A stretch of 64,000 bases of DNA from Pleurotus djamor. Lineage: Eukaryota; Basidiomycota; Agaricomycetes; Agaricales; Pleurotaceae. The stretch lies in contig JAPEVF010000092.1 in assembly GCA_029747585.1 (NCBI GenBank), forward strand, positions 1 to 64,000, in the 5' to 3' direction. Of the stretch, positions 45,824-58,939 are shown piece by piece. The notes beneath the pieces are model-generated. The model saw only the letters and a program-made list of their open reading frames with translations, was not told where the DNA came from and searched no databases. Within the stretch, counting starts at the first letter, position 1; each line of letters begins with the position of its first letter. Both the position numbers and the translations under genes were made by a program.

Positions 45824-47003
45824 TGCAGCGTTTCGAGGAGATGATGAACAAGTTATGTTGTTCTCGGCCGCTGATTTTACTTCGGGCCTTTAGTGTCAAT
45901 TTTGCATATAGTGTATACGGACACCTCTATCACGAGACGTTTATTTTTCTTTCATATCCTAGTTTCCTGTATAAGCAGATCGACATCCGTATCCCATATT
46001 TTCGTTTATTTAGAACATATGCCGCAGTATGACTCGATCCGGTGCAACATTCCCTCAGCAGCGTGGTGGGTGATGTCAATGAGGAAGGGGACATCAACAT
46101 CCAACGAGGGTCGCTGCAAGCTTCTCATTTTGCTGCTTATCATCATAAAACTTCCCTTGTACAGGCCTGTACAGGCCCGCGGATGAAAACAAGTTTGCCC
46201 TTCCGCGCAATCGTTCTTTGTCCGCGCAAATAGGGGCCCACCCTGTCGCCTTGGACATTTCAGATACAATCTTTCGCTTTCTTGATGCTGCTATAAACGC
46301 CTTTACATCACTGAGTATTCAAGACATCTTAAGACGTAAGAGAGGTTGATGCGCCTGTTTAAGATGCCCATGTCTCCTTGTAAGTTCATGGAGGAGTTTG
46401 AGACTTGCTAGCTCTCTGGATATGCTGGCGGTGTATCGTTCCCGTCGTTATTGCAATGTGCATTCAGTCACTGGTCTTAGGCTCAGACTCTTTGGGTTTG
46501 ACTAGTCGCATTAATATTTGTTCCAAGAACGTAATGTCAAACAAGATTGGATATGTATCTCTTCTAAGAGCATCAGAATGGTATCTGCAACTTTCATATC
46601 TGCCATTTCCCTTGATATCGAACTTTGTTGGTGGGGCGGGCTCGGATTCAAAGAAAGATAGATAGATTTGTTGCTTGACAACATGCTATATTAGTGATTT
46701 GATGGCATGATACACATGCAAAACTCTCAAAGATGGCACTCTGATTCCTTCTATGAGCTCTCGGGTAAAGATGAGGTGGTGTCATGAACACGCTAACGAG
46801 GTGTTCAATGCCGTAGTCTCCGCTCCTGTTCCGCTCCTGTGAGTCTTAGGAGGCAGGTTTCTCACGACCCCCAGGCCAGGGAAAAGTGACCTTCTCCTCA
46901 TCGTACCTTCACCATGCTTTGTATTTCATAACGTCCCTCCTCCTTGTATTATATCTCTCTCGACGATACACGACGACGATAACGAGAGCAAATCACAGCC
47001 GCA
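45824..47003. other. Intergenic region of about 1.2 kb
   Basis: No gene is seen on either strand. A short direct repeat TACAGGCC occurs twice at 46160-46180. The 3-prime part probably contains the long leader and promoter of the adenylate cyclase gene. Confidence 0.45.
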
Positions 47004-50000
47004 ATGTCCTACACTTCGACCAGAATGTCCGTGGGCAGCATCGCCCCGTTGACTTTGAAAGCTGGCGAGTCCGTCGACGACGATGGCAAGGCCATCATTC
47101 CCCCGGATATGCTTTCTTCGCCTGTGAATGGAGACTTTACAATAGCACCATGGCTTCATCAGCCTCACGAACCGGTACGTCGCTTCCCGTGTCCGAGAAC
47201 GAGCTCGCTGGCCATTGCATTGTATGCTGACTCGTGAGTATCAGCCTCCAACTCCTCCGCCAAAGACCCCCCGGACGATGGGATTTGGCTACAAGCACTC
47301 ATTCTCTTCCTTTGGCTCTTTGCGCCAGCCCAGCGTCACCTCTCTCGTTCCTCGCGGACACCGACAGAGCGATCATAGCATTGCTGAAAGCTCGCAGTTC
47401 TCCGATCCGTCCTCCTCAGCGCAGAATCTACTACCGCTATCCTCTCATACCCCAGAATCACTCCGAAAGTCCAAGTCTTCAATATTCTCCATCCTCAAGA
47501 ACCGCAAGAGCAAGAGTCGGCTTCGTTCTAGTTCAACAGAGGACGCTATCCCTCCCCCTGTGCCAGAGAATATCTCGTTCCAGCCCGTGCCAATTCCTCC
47601 AAGTCCAACACACTCGACCCACACGCGACCGTCTACTCCCAAGAAAGACAAGAAGAATAAGTGGAAAGGACAAAAGCCTCCCCCAATCCCTACGAAAGAG
47701 CTACACCCTGCCCCCAGCGGCATTCAGATAGATCTCAACTTCGAGTCTATGGATGGCATTGTCGACCTCTCCCGCTTGCCAAACAACGAGAACAGTTCAC
47801 CAAGTAGCGCGTTTGACAGCCATCAGGAGAGCTATGATCCCAGTATCAACAGTTTCAATAACTCTGAATACACTAATTCGACGCGACCCTCAACAGCTGT
47901 AACGTTCAACAACCCTTTCTCAACCATATCCGAGGTGTCGGCTCGACCCCTTGTATTCTCTGACAACCGCAGGGTCTCGCCTACGAGCATGCCTCCGACA
48001 TCAAGTTCATCAAAGTTGGATGTTTCTTCTACGAAGAGCACGGACGCTCGTCTCGACGAAGACCCATCGTGGACGGCACCGGAGAGTTGGGCCGTAGGCA
48101 AAGATGATGTGGCCGAACCAGAGTATACATCGGAGGAGGATAGTGCGGGTGGAGAGAAACGACATCCGATGAGTCCTCTTCATACCAGCAACGGAACCGT
48201 TCAGAAGAAGCGCAGAACAATGAGGCCCTCGGTGAGGGCATCAAAAGCGGACACTATGTTCAAGATCCGTATCGACCGAGGAACGGGTCACTACCATATC
48301 GCGACGGTCGGCCTCACGACAACTGTGGCTAGCCTTACCTCTGCGCTCCAAGGGAAACTGCTGAATGACGATCACGATATCCACAGGCTGTATCTGAAAG
48401 AGCGTGGCAGAGGTAATATCTCTCGTCAGCCAATCCACGGCCTACGCACTCTAATGATATATTTGTAGAGCGGATAATGGGTCAGAAAGAACGTCCTGCA
48501 GACATATTTCGTCGGCGATTGGAACAGGCCGGATATGACCCTGCAGACGGACTAATGACCATTGGAGAGGGTGATATGAGTTTCCTCCTCAAGTTTGTGT
48601 ACAAGAGTCAGCTTTTGGGTCCTGCGGTGAGTTAACCCTGACTTCCTATCCGTCATGCCTTAATTGTTCTGTGTAGGAGGAGGATATCACATTTGATGGT
48701 TACGAATTGGTTGATCTGACTGGAAGAAGTTTGAGGACGATTCCTGTCGTCCTCCACCAGCATGCAGACGAGATCATATCTCTGAAGCTCTCGCGAAACC
48801 CTATGCTGGAAATCCCTCTCGACTTCATCCAGTCGTGCAATCAGCTACGCGAACTACGACTATCCAACATGGCTATGAAAAAGGTGCCACAAAGCGTGCG
48901 CCATAGCGAGACCCTCCGTCGACTGGATCTTTCATGTAATCGAATAGTGGACCTCGATGACGCTGGCCTTGATAGGATTCGGGAGCTCATGACTATCTTC
49001 GCTCAAAATAATCGAATGGAGAAACTTCCCTGGTACTTTCCTCGACTACGGCACCTCACCACCCTCAACATTTCGAACAACAAATTCCAAACACTTCCGG
49101 CCGTGGTCAGTGAAATGACAAGTCTGACAGACCTGGACATCTCCTTCAACATGATATCCGAACTCCCGGAGGAAATTGGACAACTAAAGCACTTGGGTCG
49201 CTTTATCATTGTTGGTAACCAAGTCTCTAAACTCCCCCAGACCTTCGATCAATTAGAGAGTCTGGGGATACTTGATTGCAGGCGCAATCAGATTTCCAAT
49301 CTGTCTGTTGCATGCGCTCTTCCGAAGTTGGAGAAATTGAGTGCAGACCACAATGCGCTTCATGGACTCGAGTTTGCTTTAGGACCTTGTTTGGCCACCC
49401 TCGACGCGTCTCATAATGAAATCACGCAGCTCTCTCTACCATCACTTACGACACTTGGCAACCCACCGCCCTACGCCCTCACCTCACTCGATGTCTCTCA
49501 TGCCAAACTCTCTACCCTCGACGACCAGATATTTCTCCAATTACCTTCCCTTCAAACCCTCAAACTTGATTGTAACTCATTCCGGTCGTTGCCTGAGAGC
49601 TTGGGCGAGCTTAGTAAACTCGAAGTGCTCTCGTGTTGTGACAACAACCTTGATTCCCTTCCGCAGAGTATAGGCAAGCTTCAGCGGCTGGAGATACTTG
49701 ATGCGCACAATAACAGCCTGACGGAGGTACCCGCCTCACTCTGGAATTGCGCCAGCTTGATCAAAATCAATGCAACCTCGAACTTGCTTGGTTCATGGCA
49801 TGATCCTCCTCCGCGACTTTTCTCCACCTCCACCTCGATCGCCCTTTCTTCATCCTTTTCAACTGAAGGGCTATCAATACGGAGCCCACAGGAAAGGAAA
49901 CCCTCTACAGCTGGCTCAACTGACGGAGGCCTCCCTCTACCACCTCTTGCTCATTCCTTACAGAAGCTCTACCTGGGGGAGAACCGCTTCACAGACGACG

Positions 50001-52762
50001 TCCTCGATCCCTTGACAATTCTCAAAAACCTCCGCGTTCTGAATCTGTCGTTTAACGAAATCCAGGATATGCCCCCATCATTCTTCAAGAACCTGTCCGA
50101 GCTGGAAGAACTCTACCTTAGCGGCAACAAGCTTACTAGCATACCAACGGAGGACATGAACAGGCTGAAGAAGTTGTCCGTGCTGTTTCTGAACGGTAAC
50201 AAGCTGCAAACGTTACCTCAAGAGCTTGGCAAAGTTCAAAGCCTCACGGTTTTGGATGTGGGGAGCAATCTGCTACGGTACAACATCAACAATTGGGAAT
50301 TCGATTGGAATTGGTGAGACCACTGCCCTACGTCATTTTTACCCGTGCTAATTTGATTGGCGTTCATCTGAAGGAACTTTAACAAGAACCTGAAATACCT
50401 GAATCTCTCTGGCAACAAGAAGCTTCAGATCAAATCTGACATCACGAAGGCACATCTAAGTCGTGACCGCCCTAGCTTGGATCGATCCGTTATTAGTCGA
50501 CAGCGTCTGTCTGGCTTCACCGAACTCACGCAACTGAAGGTCTTGGGTCTGATGGATGTCACTATCACGACCACTGGTGCTGACCACAGCGTCGACATCC
50601 CGGATGAGAATGAAGACCGCAGAGTCCGCACATCATCATCCACTGTCGACGGAATGTCTTACGGCATCGCTGATACCATTGGACGAAGTGGAAATCTCAA
50701 CATGTTGGATTTGGTTCAGGAGTTTCACAGCGGAGGGGCCGCTATTTTTGGGATGTTTGGGCACGCTCAACCCCCGAAGCAGCAACACCCAGCTAACGCA
50801 ATATCAAATCGTTTGGCTCGGTATCTCCGCGACAACTTCTTGCGGACGTTTCAAGAATGTCTAAACCAACTTCAGCGAACGGACACGATACACGATGCTT
50901 TGCGGCGGACTTTTCTCAATCTCAACAAAGACCTTCACGATAAATTGTACTCGGTTACCTACGGGGAGCGCAAGATGTCTCAGGTTTCTGGGACAAATAT
51001 CACCAATGTCCTTCCTGCGGCGTCGGTACGCGGAGGTGCTACGGGAATTGTGCTTTACTTTGTTGGCAAGGTCATGCACGTTGCGAACGTAGGGAATGCA
51101 TTGGCCGTCGTGTCAAGGCAAGGAAACGCGGAACTCGTCTCTCGTAAGCATGACCCCTTCGATCGTAGGGAGACTGGACGGATTCGTGCCGCAGAAGGCT
51201 GGGTGTCCCCTCCCGGGCTTGTCAATGATGAAGTCGACGTCTCCAGAGCGTTTGGGTACTACCATCTCCTTCCCGTGGTCAATGCTCGGCCAGATATTAC
51301 CACATGGCAGCTCTCTGAACTGGACGAGTTCGTCATCGTCGGCAATCGAGGCCTGTGGGATTATGTTTCCTATCAAACTGCTGTTGATATTGCACGTTCC
51401 GAAAGGGCTGACCCGATGATCGCTGCGCAGAAGCTGAGGGATTTCGCTATCAGCTATGGCGCTGAAGGAAGCATGATGATCATGGTCATTGGCGTAACTG
51501 ATCTTTTCAGCGACTCTCCTTCGCGTCCTAGACAGCCAACGCTGGACATCATCCCAGAAGGCTATCTTCCTACCTCTAGCCGACGCCCACGCAAACCGAA
51601 TAACATCGCTGACCGTGGTATTGCTCGGTTGGATGATGAAGTACCACCTCCCACTGGACACCTTGCTCTTGTGTTTACGGATATCCGAAACTCGACACAT
51701 CTTTGGGAAGTCAATCCTGGTATGCCAACTGCCATTCGGATTCACAACAATCTACTTCGTCGGCAACTCCGCTTCTGTGGCGGGTATGAGGTCAAGACTG
51801 AAGGTGATGCTTTCATGTGTTCCTTCCCTACTGCTCTTTCAGCGGTATGGTGGTGCCTGACTGTCCAAGTCCAACTGCTTCACGAGCAGTGGCCACTTGA
51901 GATATTGGAATGCGAGGATGGCAAAGAGGTCTTCGACTCTGACGGACGTCTAGTCGCTCGAGGGCTCTCCGTGCGGATGGGTATACATTGCGGTAGCCCT
52001 ATATGCGATCCGGATCCAGTGACCCATCGAATGGATTATCTCGGGCCCGTGGTCAACAGGGCCGCTCGAATCAATGGCAACGCACAGGGAGGCCAAATAA
52101 TGTGCAGTGTAGACATAATCCGGGAAATTGAAGCCATCTTCGATCAAGGCTCTCCAACCGAGTATTCCGAATATCAGCCCGCTCAGGCCATTGAAGCTGT
52201 CCGTCGATTAGGCGTCACCATCGTTAGTGTTGGAGAGGTTAAACTGAAGGGCTTGGAAGCTCCAGAATCCCTGTCGATGATCTACCCGAAAGGTCTGGAG
52301 ACTCGCAAAGGCTTGGTTACCGACGCAGGCATAGGTACCAATGCTTCAGCCTCTCGTGTCCAATTCAGCGCGACCCAGATGCGCGATCTTGGATTGCTCT
52401 GCCTTCGCTTAGAGGCCCTCGCTACTTCCCGTGTATTCAAGCTATTTCCTGAACGCAAAGCAAGTATACAAACGGTCGTCAGTGAAGATGACAACGCCAA
52501 GGAAGAGATCTCATCGCGATACGTATATGGCGACCCACACATCCTTCTTCCCTCCGTTAATGATAAAATGCCGGACTATGAACTCATGATGATCCTTGAA
52601 TCCCTGTCGTGTCGCATAGAGAATGCTCTTGCGTCGATATGCCGCAACCTCTCCCCTCCCCTAGTCACGGTCAACGCCTTCTCCGATGCCCTTTCCCAAA
52701 TCAACCTTGACGAACGGACGTTGCAAGAAGTTCTCTCTGTTTTGAATAGTTTGACGGCCTGA
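47004..52762 (+). CDS. cyr1: Adenylate cyclase (RA-LRR-PP2C-like-cyclase)
   Basis: Exons: 47004-47174, 47245-48412, 48469-48626, 48677-50313 and 50374-52762; all keep frame, giving about 1840 residues. The order is a disordered Ser/Pro N-terminus, a Ras-association domain (MFKIRIDRGTGHYHI, about 48255-48600), a long array of leucine-rich repeats (about 48700-50470), a PP2C-like domain (about 50700-51510) and a class III cyclase domain with VFTDIRNSTHLW and VKTEGDAFM as metal-binding aspartate sites. This is the classic fungal architecture: Ras-GTP binds RA/LRR, and cAMP made at the membrane side activates PKA to control growth and nutrient responses. The PP2C-like part lacks key metal-binding aspartates (FGMFGHA, ANVGNALAV, VGNRGLWD), so it should not be an active phosphatase. 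The gene is intact. Confidence 0.95.
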
Positions 52763-53025
52763 TTCTTACCTATTCGTCCCATCCCCCTCTGCTTTCGCTG
52801 TTGGTATTTTACCTGTATTCTATTTGTTTTTGCTTAGAGTATTTATTTCCCCTCTTTCGCACTGGATTCGCATAATTCAATTCAAGCTCACTGTAATGTA
52901 CTTTTGCATACTGAATACTTGACTAAAACCATTGAAACTTCATCATTGCGTGAACCCGGAGTCGTGAAAGCCGAGTAGGTTTGAATGGGGACCATTACTT
53001 ATCTAGCGTAAACATCTCTTCATTC

Positions 53026-55984
53026 CTAGATTGAACAGGTAATACCCTGCGCCGAAAGTTTGTCCATCGCTTCGTCTAGCGACAGTCGCTGCTTGGGGTC
53101 GGTCGTTGTGAGTCTATTGGCAATAGGCGTGAAGACTTGGTTCGGGTAATCCGTGGTGACATAGCTCAGTATTCGAAAAATGACACGTCCACAGGACCAC
53201 CGGTCTGCTTTGATAGGACTATACTTTCTTGGTTTTTGTTCGACCTCCGGAGCAGTCCAACCGACTGTGCCGCAATAATCTGTGACCTCTTCATCTTCAT
53301 CGCGGACACGACGAGCGATGTCGAAATCAGCGAGTTTCAAGCAGCCGTTATCATCGATGAGGCAGTTGCTTGGCTTGATGTCCCGGTGAGCAATACCGTG
53401 ACGATGCAAATACGCAGCAGCAGTGACGAGTTGCACGCAGAATGAAGACGCATAATGGAACAGCCGTTGGGGAAACAAGTAGATGAGACGTGCAAGGGAC
53501 GAGTGAATGTATGGGAAGATAACAAAGTGACTCGAACGACCCCGGACCGAGTCTAGCAGGGGAATGATATGGTCTGACGGAGGACTAAGCGTCTTGATGA
53601 ATTCCAGTATGTCGACTTCTGTCCCATTTGTTTTCTTCGCTACCAACTCGGGCGAATTTGAATCCCTACGGACAAAACAGAGCCCAGGGGGAAGCTTGAA
53701 GAGGAAACGACGTCATTCAGGGTACTAGGATACGACAATAGTAAATTATTTACCGTGTCGAAGCGACGCATCTCTCCCCCTCCCCCCTCAATTTCCCATA
53801 CATCAGGTTGAACTTTGTATCCATGGACGTTAAGTTCGTCCATCGTGTGCGACCGAGCATCATTTTCAGAGGTGGAGTGGCTGTTGTCGGTGTCTTCCTT
53901 CTGCTGGCCTCCATCGAAAGATTTCATGGGGTGTATGTTACAATATTGCTGAACACTTGCATTAAACGTCTCAACACGAAGTGAGTTTGTTATCCCAAGT
54001 ACGCTCGAAGACGAGGGGCTGAGTATGTGGACCAGGTTGTTGAACCAAAGGGCCATCCTAATGCGGCCCGTGTCAAAGAAAAGGTTGACTGAGCTTGAAA
54101 TGTAATGGACCTGTCCGTCGCAAAAATCATCATTAATGCACCAGTCATTGACATGCTCAAGAACGACATACTGAAGATCCATTTGGCTGTTGGAAAAAAA
54201 TCATTCGGTCAGCATCACCAGAGGGCCTGACATAGAAGGCCAACAGGGTGAAATCCTTGTCAACATTGAAAGGCTGAAGATGTGCATTGGCGAACCGAAC
54301 TACGGACGAAGCAGACAAAATTAACCGGAGGAGGTCGTCGGGAAACATATCGCCTTCTTCGGGAGGTATTGAGGTCGAGAAATGAACGAGACAGCGAGGA
54401 AGTTCTCCTTGGAGGATGGAGAAACTAGGCCGAAGATGCAGCGTCCGCAGGGAGTGAAATTTAGTCGGAAATTCCGACGAGGAGTCTAATGGTCCTTTAG
54501 CGACGATAGGGAAGGGCCAACGCGAAGCACTGCGCCATGAGGCTGTGGTTAGCAACCCAAAGTTTATTGTCATATGAGATGAGACTCACGAGATTGAACG
54601 GATACACCTGGATGGGTCCTCCGCCACTGCAAATAGAAGTGGCCCTGTCATTATTGACATGAAGAGGGAGGTGCAGTTACTCTGACTCCAAACATCGTTC
54701 CATGGCAAAGACAAGCCCACTAGCTGGGCGATCTCTGTCCGTGAAGCCTCTCGGGAGGACGCAGTCGAAGTGGTATCTGCCGCAGGGACTGGACTACAAT
54801 AGTTTGACAGGAGCTTCGGGTTCGATAAGCCCACCAAGGCCTGAGAGAAGGATGCGAATTCGCGATGAATTTCGATGATAGATGGACTCAAGTATACGCA
54901 CGTCTGCAGAATTTTTGGGTAAGGTAGTCAACTGGGACAGCTTGCGATCAAATTCGAGGACAAACTGGGGAAGCCCCGAGTCTTGGGAGAAAACCTCAAT
55001 GACCCCATTACGTTCCAAGTCAGTTATGGAGAGCGGGCCCCATCGTCGGACCTTAATGAGGAGATCGCTATATCTTTCTATAAGATTGGGAATAGGTCCT
55101 AGGTGAAGAAGATAAGCGATTTTGCTCAGGCGTGATCTACACGGACTTACCATGAGAGTAATCCTTGAAAACGAGAAAGTCAAAGCCGAAAGCTCTGTTG
55201 GCCGAAGCCACTATTTCGCTACTATCCGGTCGGACGCGTTCAAGCCAGACGGATTGAAATTCGAAGACACGTATCGTATCTGACCGGGCCCTGGACAATT
55301 TGGCGGTGAATTTAGGATTCGAAAGCATGGCCAGGCTGGTCAAAGGAGGTTGGCATCGCCATAGCTCAAGTTCGTCGTCAGCTGTCACGCATCGTGAGTA
55401 TAAGAGAGCTTCTTTGATACTCTTGATGAGGGCTGGAACAGTGTGGACAATTTGCGTCGAGTCGTTTCCGATGTGCTGATCTTTGTAATGTTGAAAAACC
55501 CAGTTGACTGGAAAGAGGGTGGTAAGAGGCAAGGATAGGGGACAACAAGGGTGCAAAATAAGCGCATTGCGCACTCACTCTGAGAGTCCTTCGTTGCTTT
55601 GAATATGAGGAAATGTATAGGCAAAAACCCCAGTCCCGTGAGGGGTTGAGAACTTTCTTGAAGTTGAGGCAGTGTGGACTCGTCGTCCACTCTGACGCGT
55701 TCTAGACGGAGTGAGTTAAAAACGCATACTCCTTCTGAGCGACTTTCAGAGAATTTGGTGTAGAATGGTGGCTTTTGAAGCATGCCGTACGCTCTATCCA
55801 TGTACAAAGGAGGTTGGCATCGCCATAACTCGAGTTCGTCGTCGTCGTTCACGTCCCCCTTAAGTACCAAAGCCGCTTTCGCACCCTGAATGAGTTCTCG
55901 TGCAGTCCCAACGCCTTCGAAGACTTTATGGCCCAAGCGTACTAGGGAGGTGCCATCGTGGTAGAACCAGTTGACTAGGGACAT
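53026..55984 (-). CDS. CR (crinkler-like) kinase with two tandem header domains, copy C
   Basis: Minus-strand exons give an intact protein. Header 1 (55984-about 55573) contains DDDELELWRCQPPL; after a GTGAGT intron, header 2 (about 55504-55151) contains TADDELELWRCQPPL again, so the header is duplicated within one protein. Next come the middle regions shared with copies A and B (RYSDLLIKVRRWG, TEIAQLVGLSLPW, DLLRLILSASSVVRFANAHL, WFNNLVHIL) and a kinase (about 53026-53690) with HRDIKPSN, LADFDIARRV, GTVGWTAPE and DRWSCG. As in A and B, DFD replaces DFG and no glycine loop is clear. It is more diverged from A and B than they are from each other, lies on the opposite strand about 38 kb away and shows no nonsense codon. 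It is a good candidate for the functional family member. Confidence 0.82.
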
Positions 55985-56208
55985 GGTGGTAAAGAAGAGA
56001 AAAGGAGATCGAGGCTAGGGGACGTTGTTTTGGCGCAACCAGGGGCTCATTCTATGACATACATTGTTCGTCGTCAAAAAACCATCACAACAAATCATCA
56101 ATGCGTAAAAAGAAATACCAAGTGGATAATACACCCTGTCCTGTCCGTATAAATAAATCGTGTCGCGTTAATCATTAAGTATGTAAAGCGGAAACCAGTC
56201 ACGATGCT

Positions 56209-58939
56209 TTAGAATCTATGCTGGGTTGTCGAGCTGGATGTTGGTTGGACCAGTCGGATACCGCCGCCAGGAGGAAGGACGTCGTCGGTGTCATCGTTGG
56301 GACTTGGATGCCAAAGACTTTCACTTTCCTCCATGTCATCATCCTGAGCTCCTTTTGGATACGGCCTCTTTGGTGAGCGAGCGCGGTCGTTGGGGCTCTT
56401 CCCACTACTTGCGCTCCTCGGTGACAACCTATCATCGGAACCGAGGTTCGAATCCAGCGAAGGGAATGTCGATAACTGAGAGGATGCGTGGCTTCCATGA
56501 CCACCAAAGATATCTCTGGCGTCAATTCGCTTCGGGATTCGTGGACTCACGATAGGCGGTGCGCTATGGACTGCGTGTTCCGATGAAAGTTGAGGTAGTC
56601 GCGGTAAAAGGGGCAAGTCCGCTCCATCGTTATCATTGTCATCATCGCCGTACCTTCCCAGCAAATCAGACGACGCCCTATCTGATTCCTTCCCACTGCC
56701 ACTGGACCCCGAGGTTGTGTTGCTGCTTTCCGGCGTAACACCACGGGGCTGTGGAGATGGTGGGTAGGCATTACCAAGCGGTGAATGCAAAGCATCGCGA
56801 GGCTGGTGGATCACAGAGTTATTCCCTGTACCAGGTCGGGAATATTGGTGCACCATGTCCTGGGTATCAAATTTGATGGTCGGTCGCTTGCCAATAGCAG
56901 AAGGGCTACCTGGCGGAGAGAGAGCGGAGGGATCGTGTCGCGGAACAGGCGCGTCGTAAAGTTGATGACGAGTGAGCCCAGACATAGCGTCCCGGGCTGC
57001 CGCCTCGTGGTCAACAAAGACTTGAGGCGACTCAATGTCGTATGCAGTGCTAGTACCGGCTGCGGAGGCATGCCTCGCTTGGAAGTTGGGTTTGCCGCTA
57101 CTTTGACTAAGTCGGCGCGCACTCCGAGCCCGGATGATGCTTCCCACAGTGCCAAATGACCCGCGCAGAGCATCCATCCCAGGATCTTCAACACCAACAG
57201 CCCCCTTCTCCTCCAAAATCTCTGTCTTCTGACGAGCAGCCTGCAAAAGGAGCGTCGACTTCCGGTCGAGCTTCCCAAGTTGAACAGGGTCGACCTTGGA
57301 CATCTGTAGAATTGTGATCCCGACACAAATGACGAGGAAGCCCATCACGATGGTGATGATTTGCGATGCACTCGCGCGAAGGCCTTGGAAGAGAACCTGG
57401 TACTTAGATCAGAGATAAATTAAGACCTTTCAAATCAGAACTGCGTACCACTGTGGTTACCATAGAGAAGAATGTGACTATGGGGGTGGTAATTGGATGA
57501 GAAACATGTCGTATGACAAACAAGGTCGCTCACAAATAACGTAGTAAGTTGGCGTAACTGCGGGAAGTAAGTCTTAGTATCATATATCGCAAACGGCGGT
57601 CAAGATTCATACCCATAGCTGCAACAAGATATCAGTGATTTGAACAAAAGATTGTTGGGCAGGCATACCTGTGTTGAATAACGCGAGTGCGACGTTTAGA
57701 TAGTAGACCTCAGTGACTAATAGCAGTTAGTAGGAAGCAATTACACAGACTTGGACACGCACGTAGTGTTATCAGTACAAATGCAGCCAAGAAATACATG
57801 AACCAGTATCTGAACTGTGATGGGGGTCAGCGAATGGTAAATAAGGAGAATATCCAAAACCTACCTGGTTATCCCCCAATGCCGTTTGGACAATTGCCGC
57901 ACCAAGACCAGTGGTTACGCTGACGCTGATACCACCAATCATACTACAGATGAAGATGTACCACAGCATGGATTTCTTGCCATATTTAGGTGCAAAGTAG
58001 AATATGAGCACCAGGGACGCAGCGATAAGCACAGAGATGTACGCCAGAAACCCGGGAGCAAGGAATAGTTTCTGAAACTCGCGGATTTGACCGATGGTAG
58101 CCTCTCTTGGACCTGAAGGAGTAAGGTAAGGATGGGCGTCGAAGGGTCGAACAGGATATCGTACCGTTGAGTGCAATTATGACAGATCCAAGCTGCAGGG
58201 CGGGTTGAATGAGAGACAAGGGAATGACACAGCCGTGCTTACGATGCAAAGTGCGCAGCCCAGCCAACCGAAGAAACTAAGGGTCTCCTTCAAGAATATT
58301 GAGGAAAGAATGGCGCAGACGACCACGGACAAGGCTCCGAGGGGTGTCTAGAAGATCGTCGGTCAAACGTCCAGTAAAATTGAGGCCTTGATACTGACGA
58401 CGACGATAGCTTCAACAAATGCGTACGCTGCGAGAGAAGCGTCAATNGATGCGGAAGCAAGAAGCGGCCATTCGACGAACCAGCAAAGTTGCAAATCTCC
58501 CCCAGAATCATCACTAAGTGGAATTTGAGAACGATGAACATAGAAGAGCAGCATACTACTCACTTATCATGCCTGTCCACCATAATGCCTTGAATCATCG
58601 NAAGTTCAACGAAGAGTCCGCTTGTTCCAACCGCCAACTCACCGATTTGAGATATGCTACGCCCTCGCCCGCAACCTGTCCCTTCTGCGACTGGAGNAGN
58701 CCTTTCTTTTTGAAGACGAAACTTGAGCCAATAAGAACGCCGCTGACCACAGCGAGGATGATGCCAACGACCTAAGGAGCCTCTGTGTTACTTAAGTCCC
58801 TTTGTGAAGGCAGCAGTCGACGTGCCTTCAAGTTCGCTGGTGCTTGTAGTGTCCGAGTCGTCGATGAAGAAGATGCCGCTGCAGGTCCCGTGGAGGTCGA
58901 CGAGCTCGTCGTTGTNNNNGACGCTGACGTCGAAGACAT
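56209..58939 (-). CDS. NIPA-like magnesium transporter
   Basis: A multi-exon membrane protein. After a Ser/Thr-rich start come hydrophobic blocks VVGIILAVVSGVLIGSSFVF, AYAFVEAIVV, TPLGALSVVVCAILSS, LAYISVLIAASLVLIFYF, SMIGGISVSVTTGLGAAIVQ, TPTYYVIFTFFSMVTT and IVMGFLVICVGITIL. GEICNF/AYAF and TPLGALSVV are hallmarks of the NIPA (DUF803) family of magnesium transporters. The C-terminal ~360 residues are cytosolic, disordered and rich in Ser, Pro and Asp, much longer than in animal NIPA proteins. Ns occur at 58447, 58601, about 58700 and 58917-58920. The intron after the first exon appears to begin GCACGT, so it may be a GC-AG intron. Confidence 0.85.

Noticed and set aside
46160..46180. TACAGGCC repeated twice in tandem
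   Set aside because: Too short and too few units to be a CRISPR or a meaningful satellite; no CRISPR array is present anywhere in the window.
46886..47237. Alternative longer first exon for adenylate cyclase in other frames
   Set aside because: Only the ATG at 47004 joins in frame through the 47175-47244 intron to the Pro-rich second exon.
56445..56455. GGTTCGAATCC, an exact tRNA B-box
   Set aside because: It lies inside the coding sequence of the NIPA-like gene (opposite strand) and no A-box, anticodon arm or acceptor stem can be formed at the right distances.
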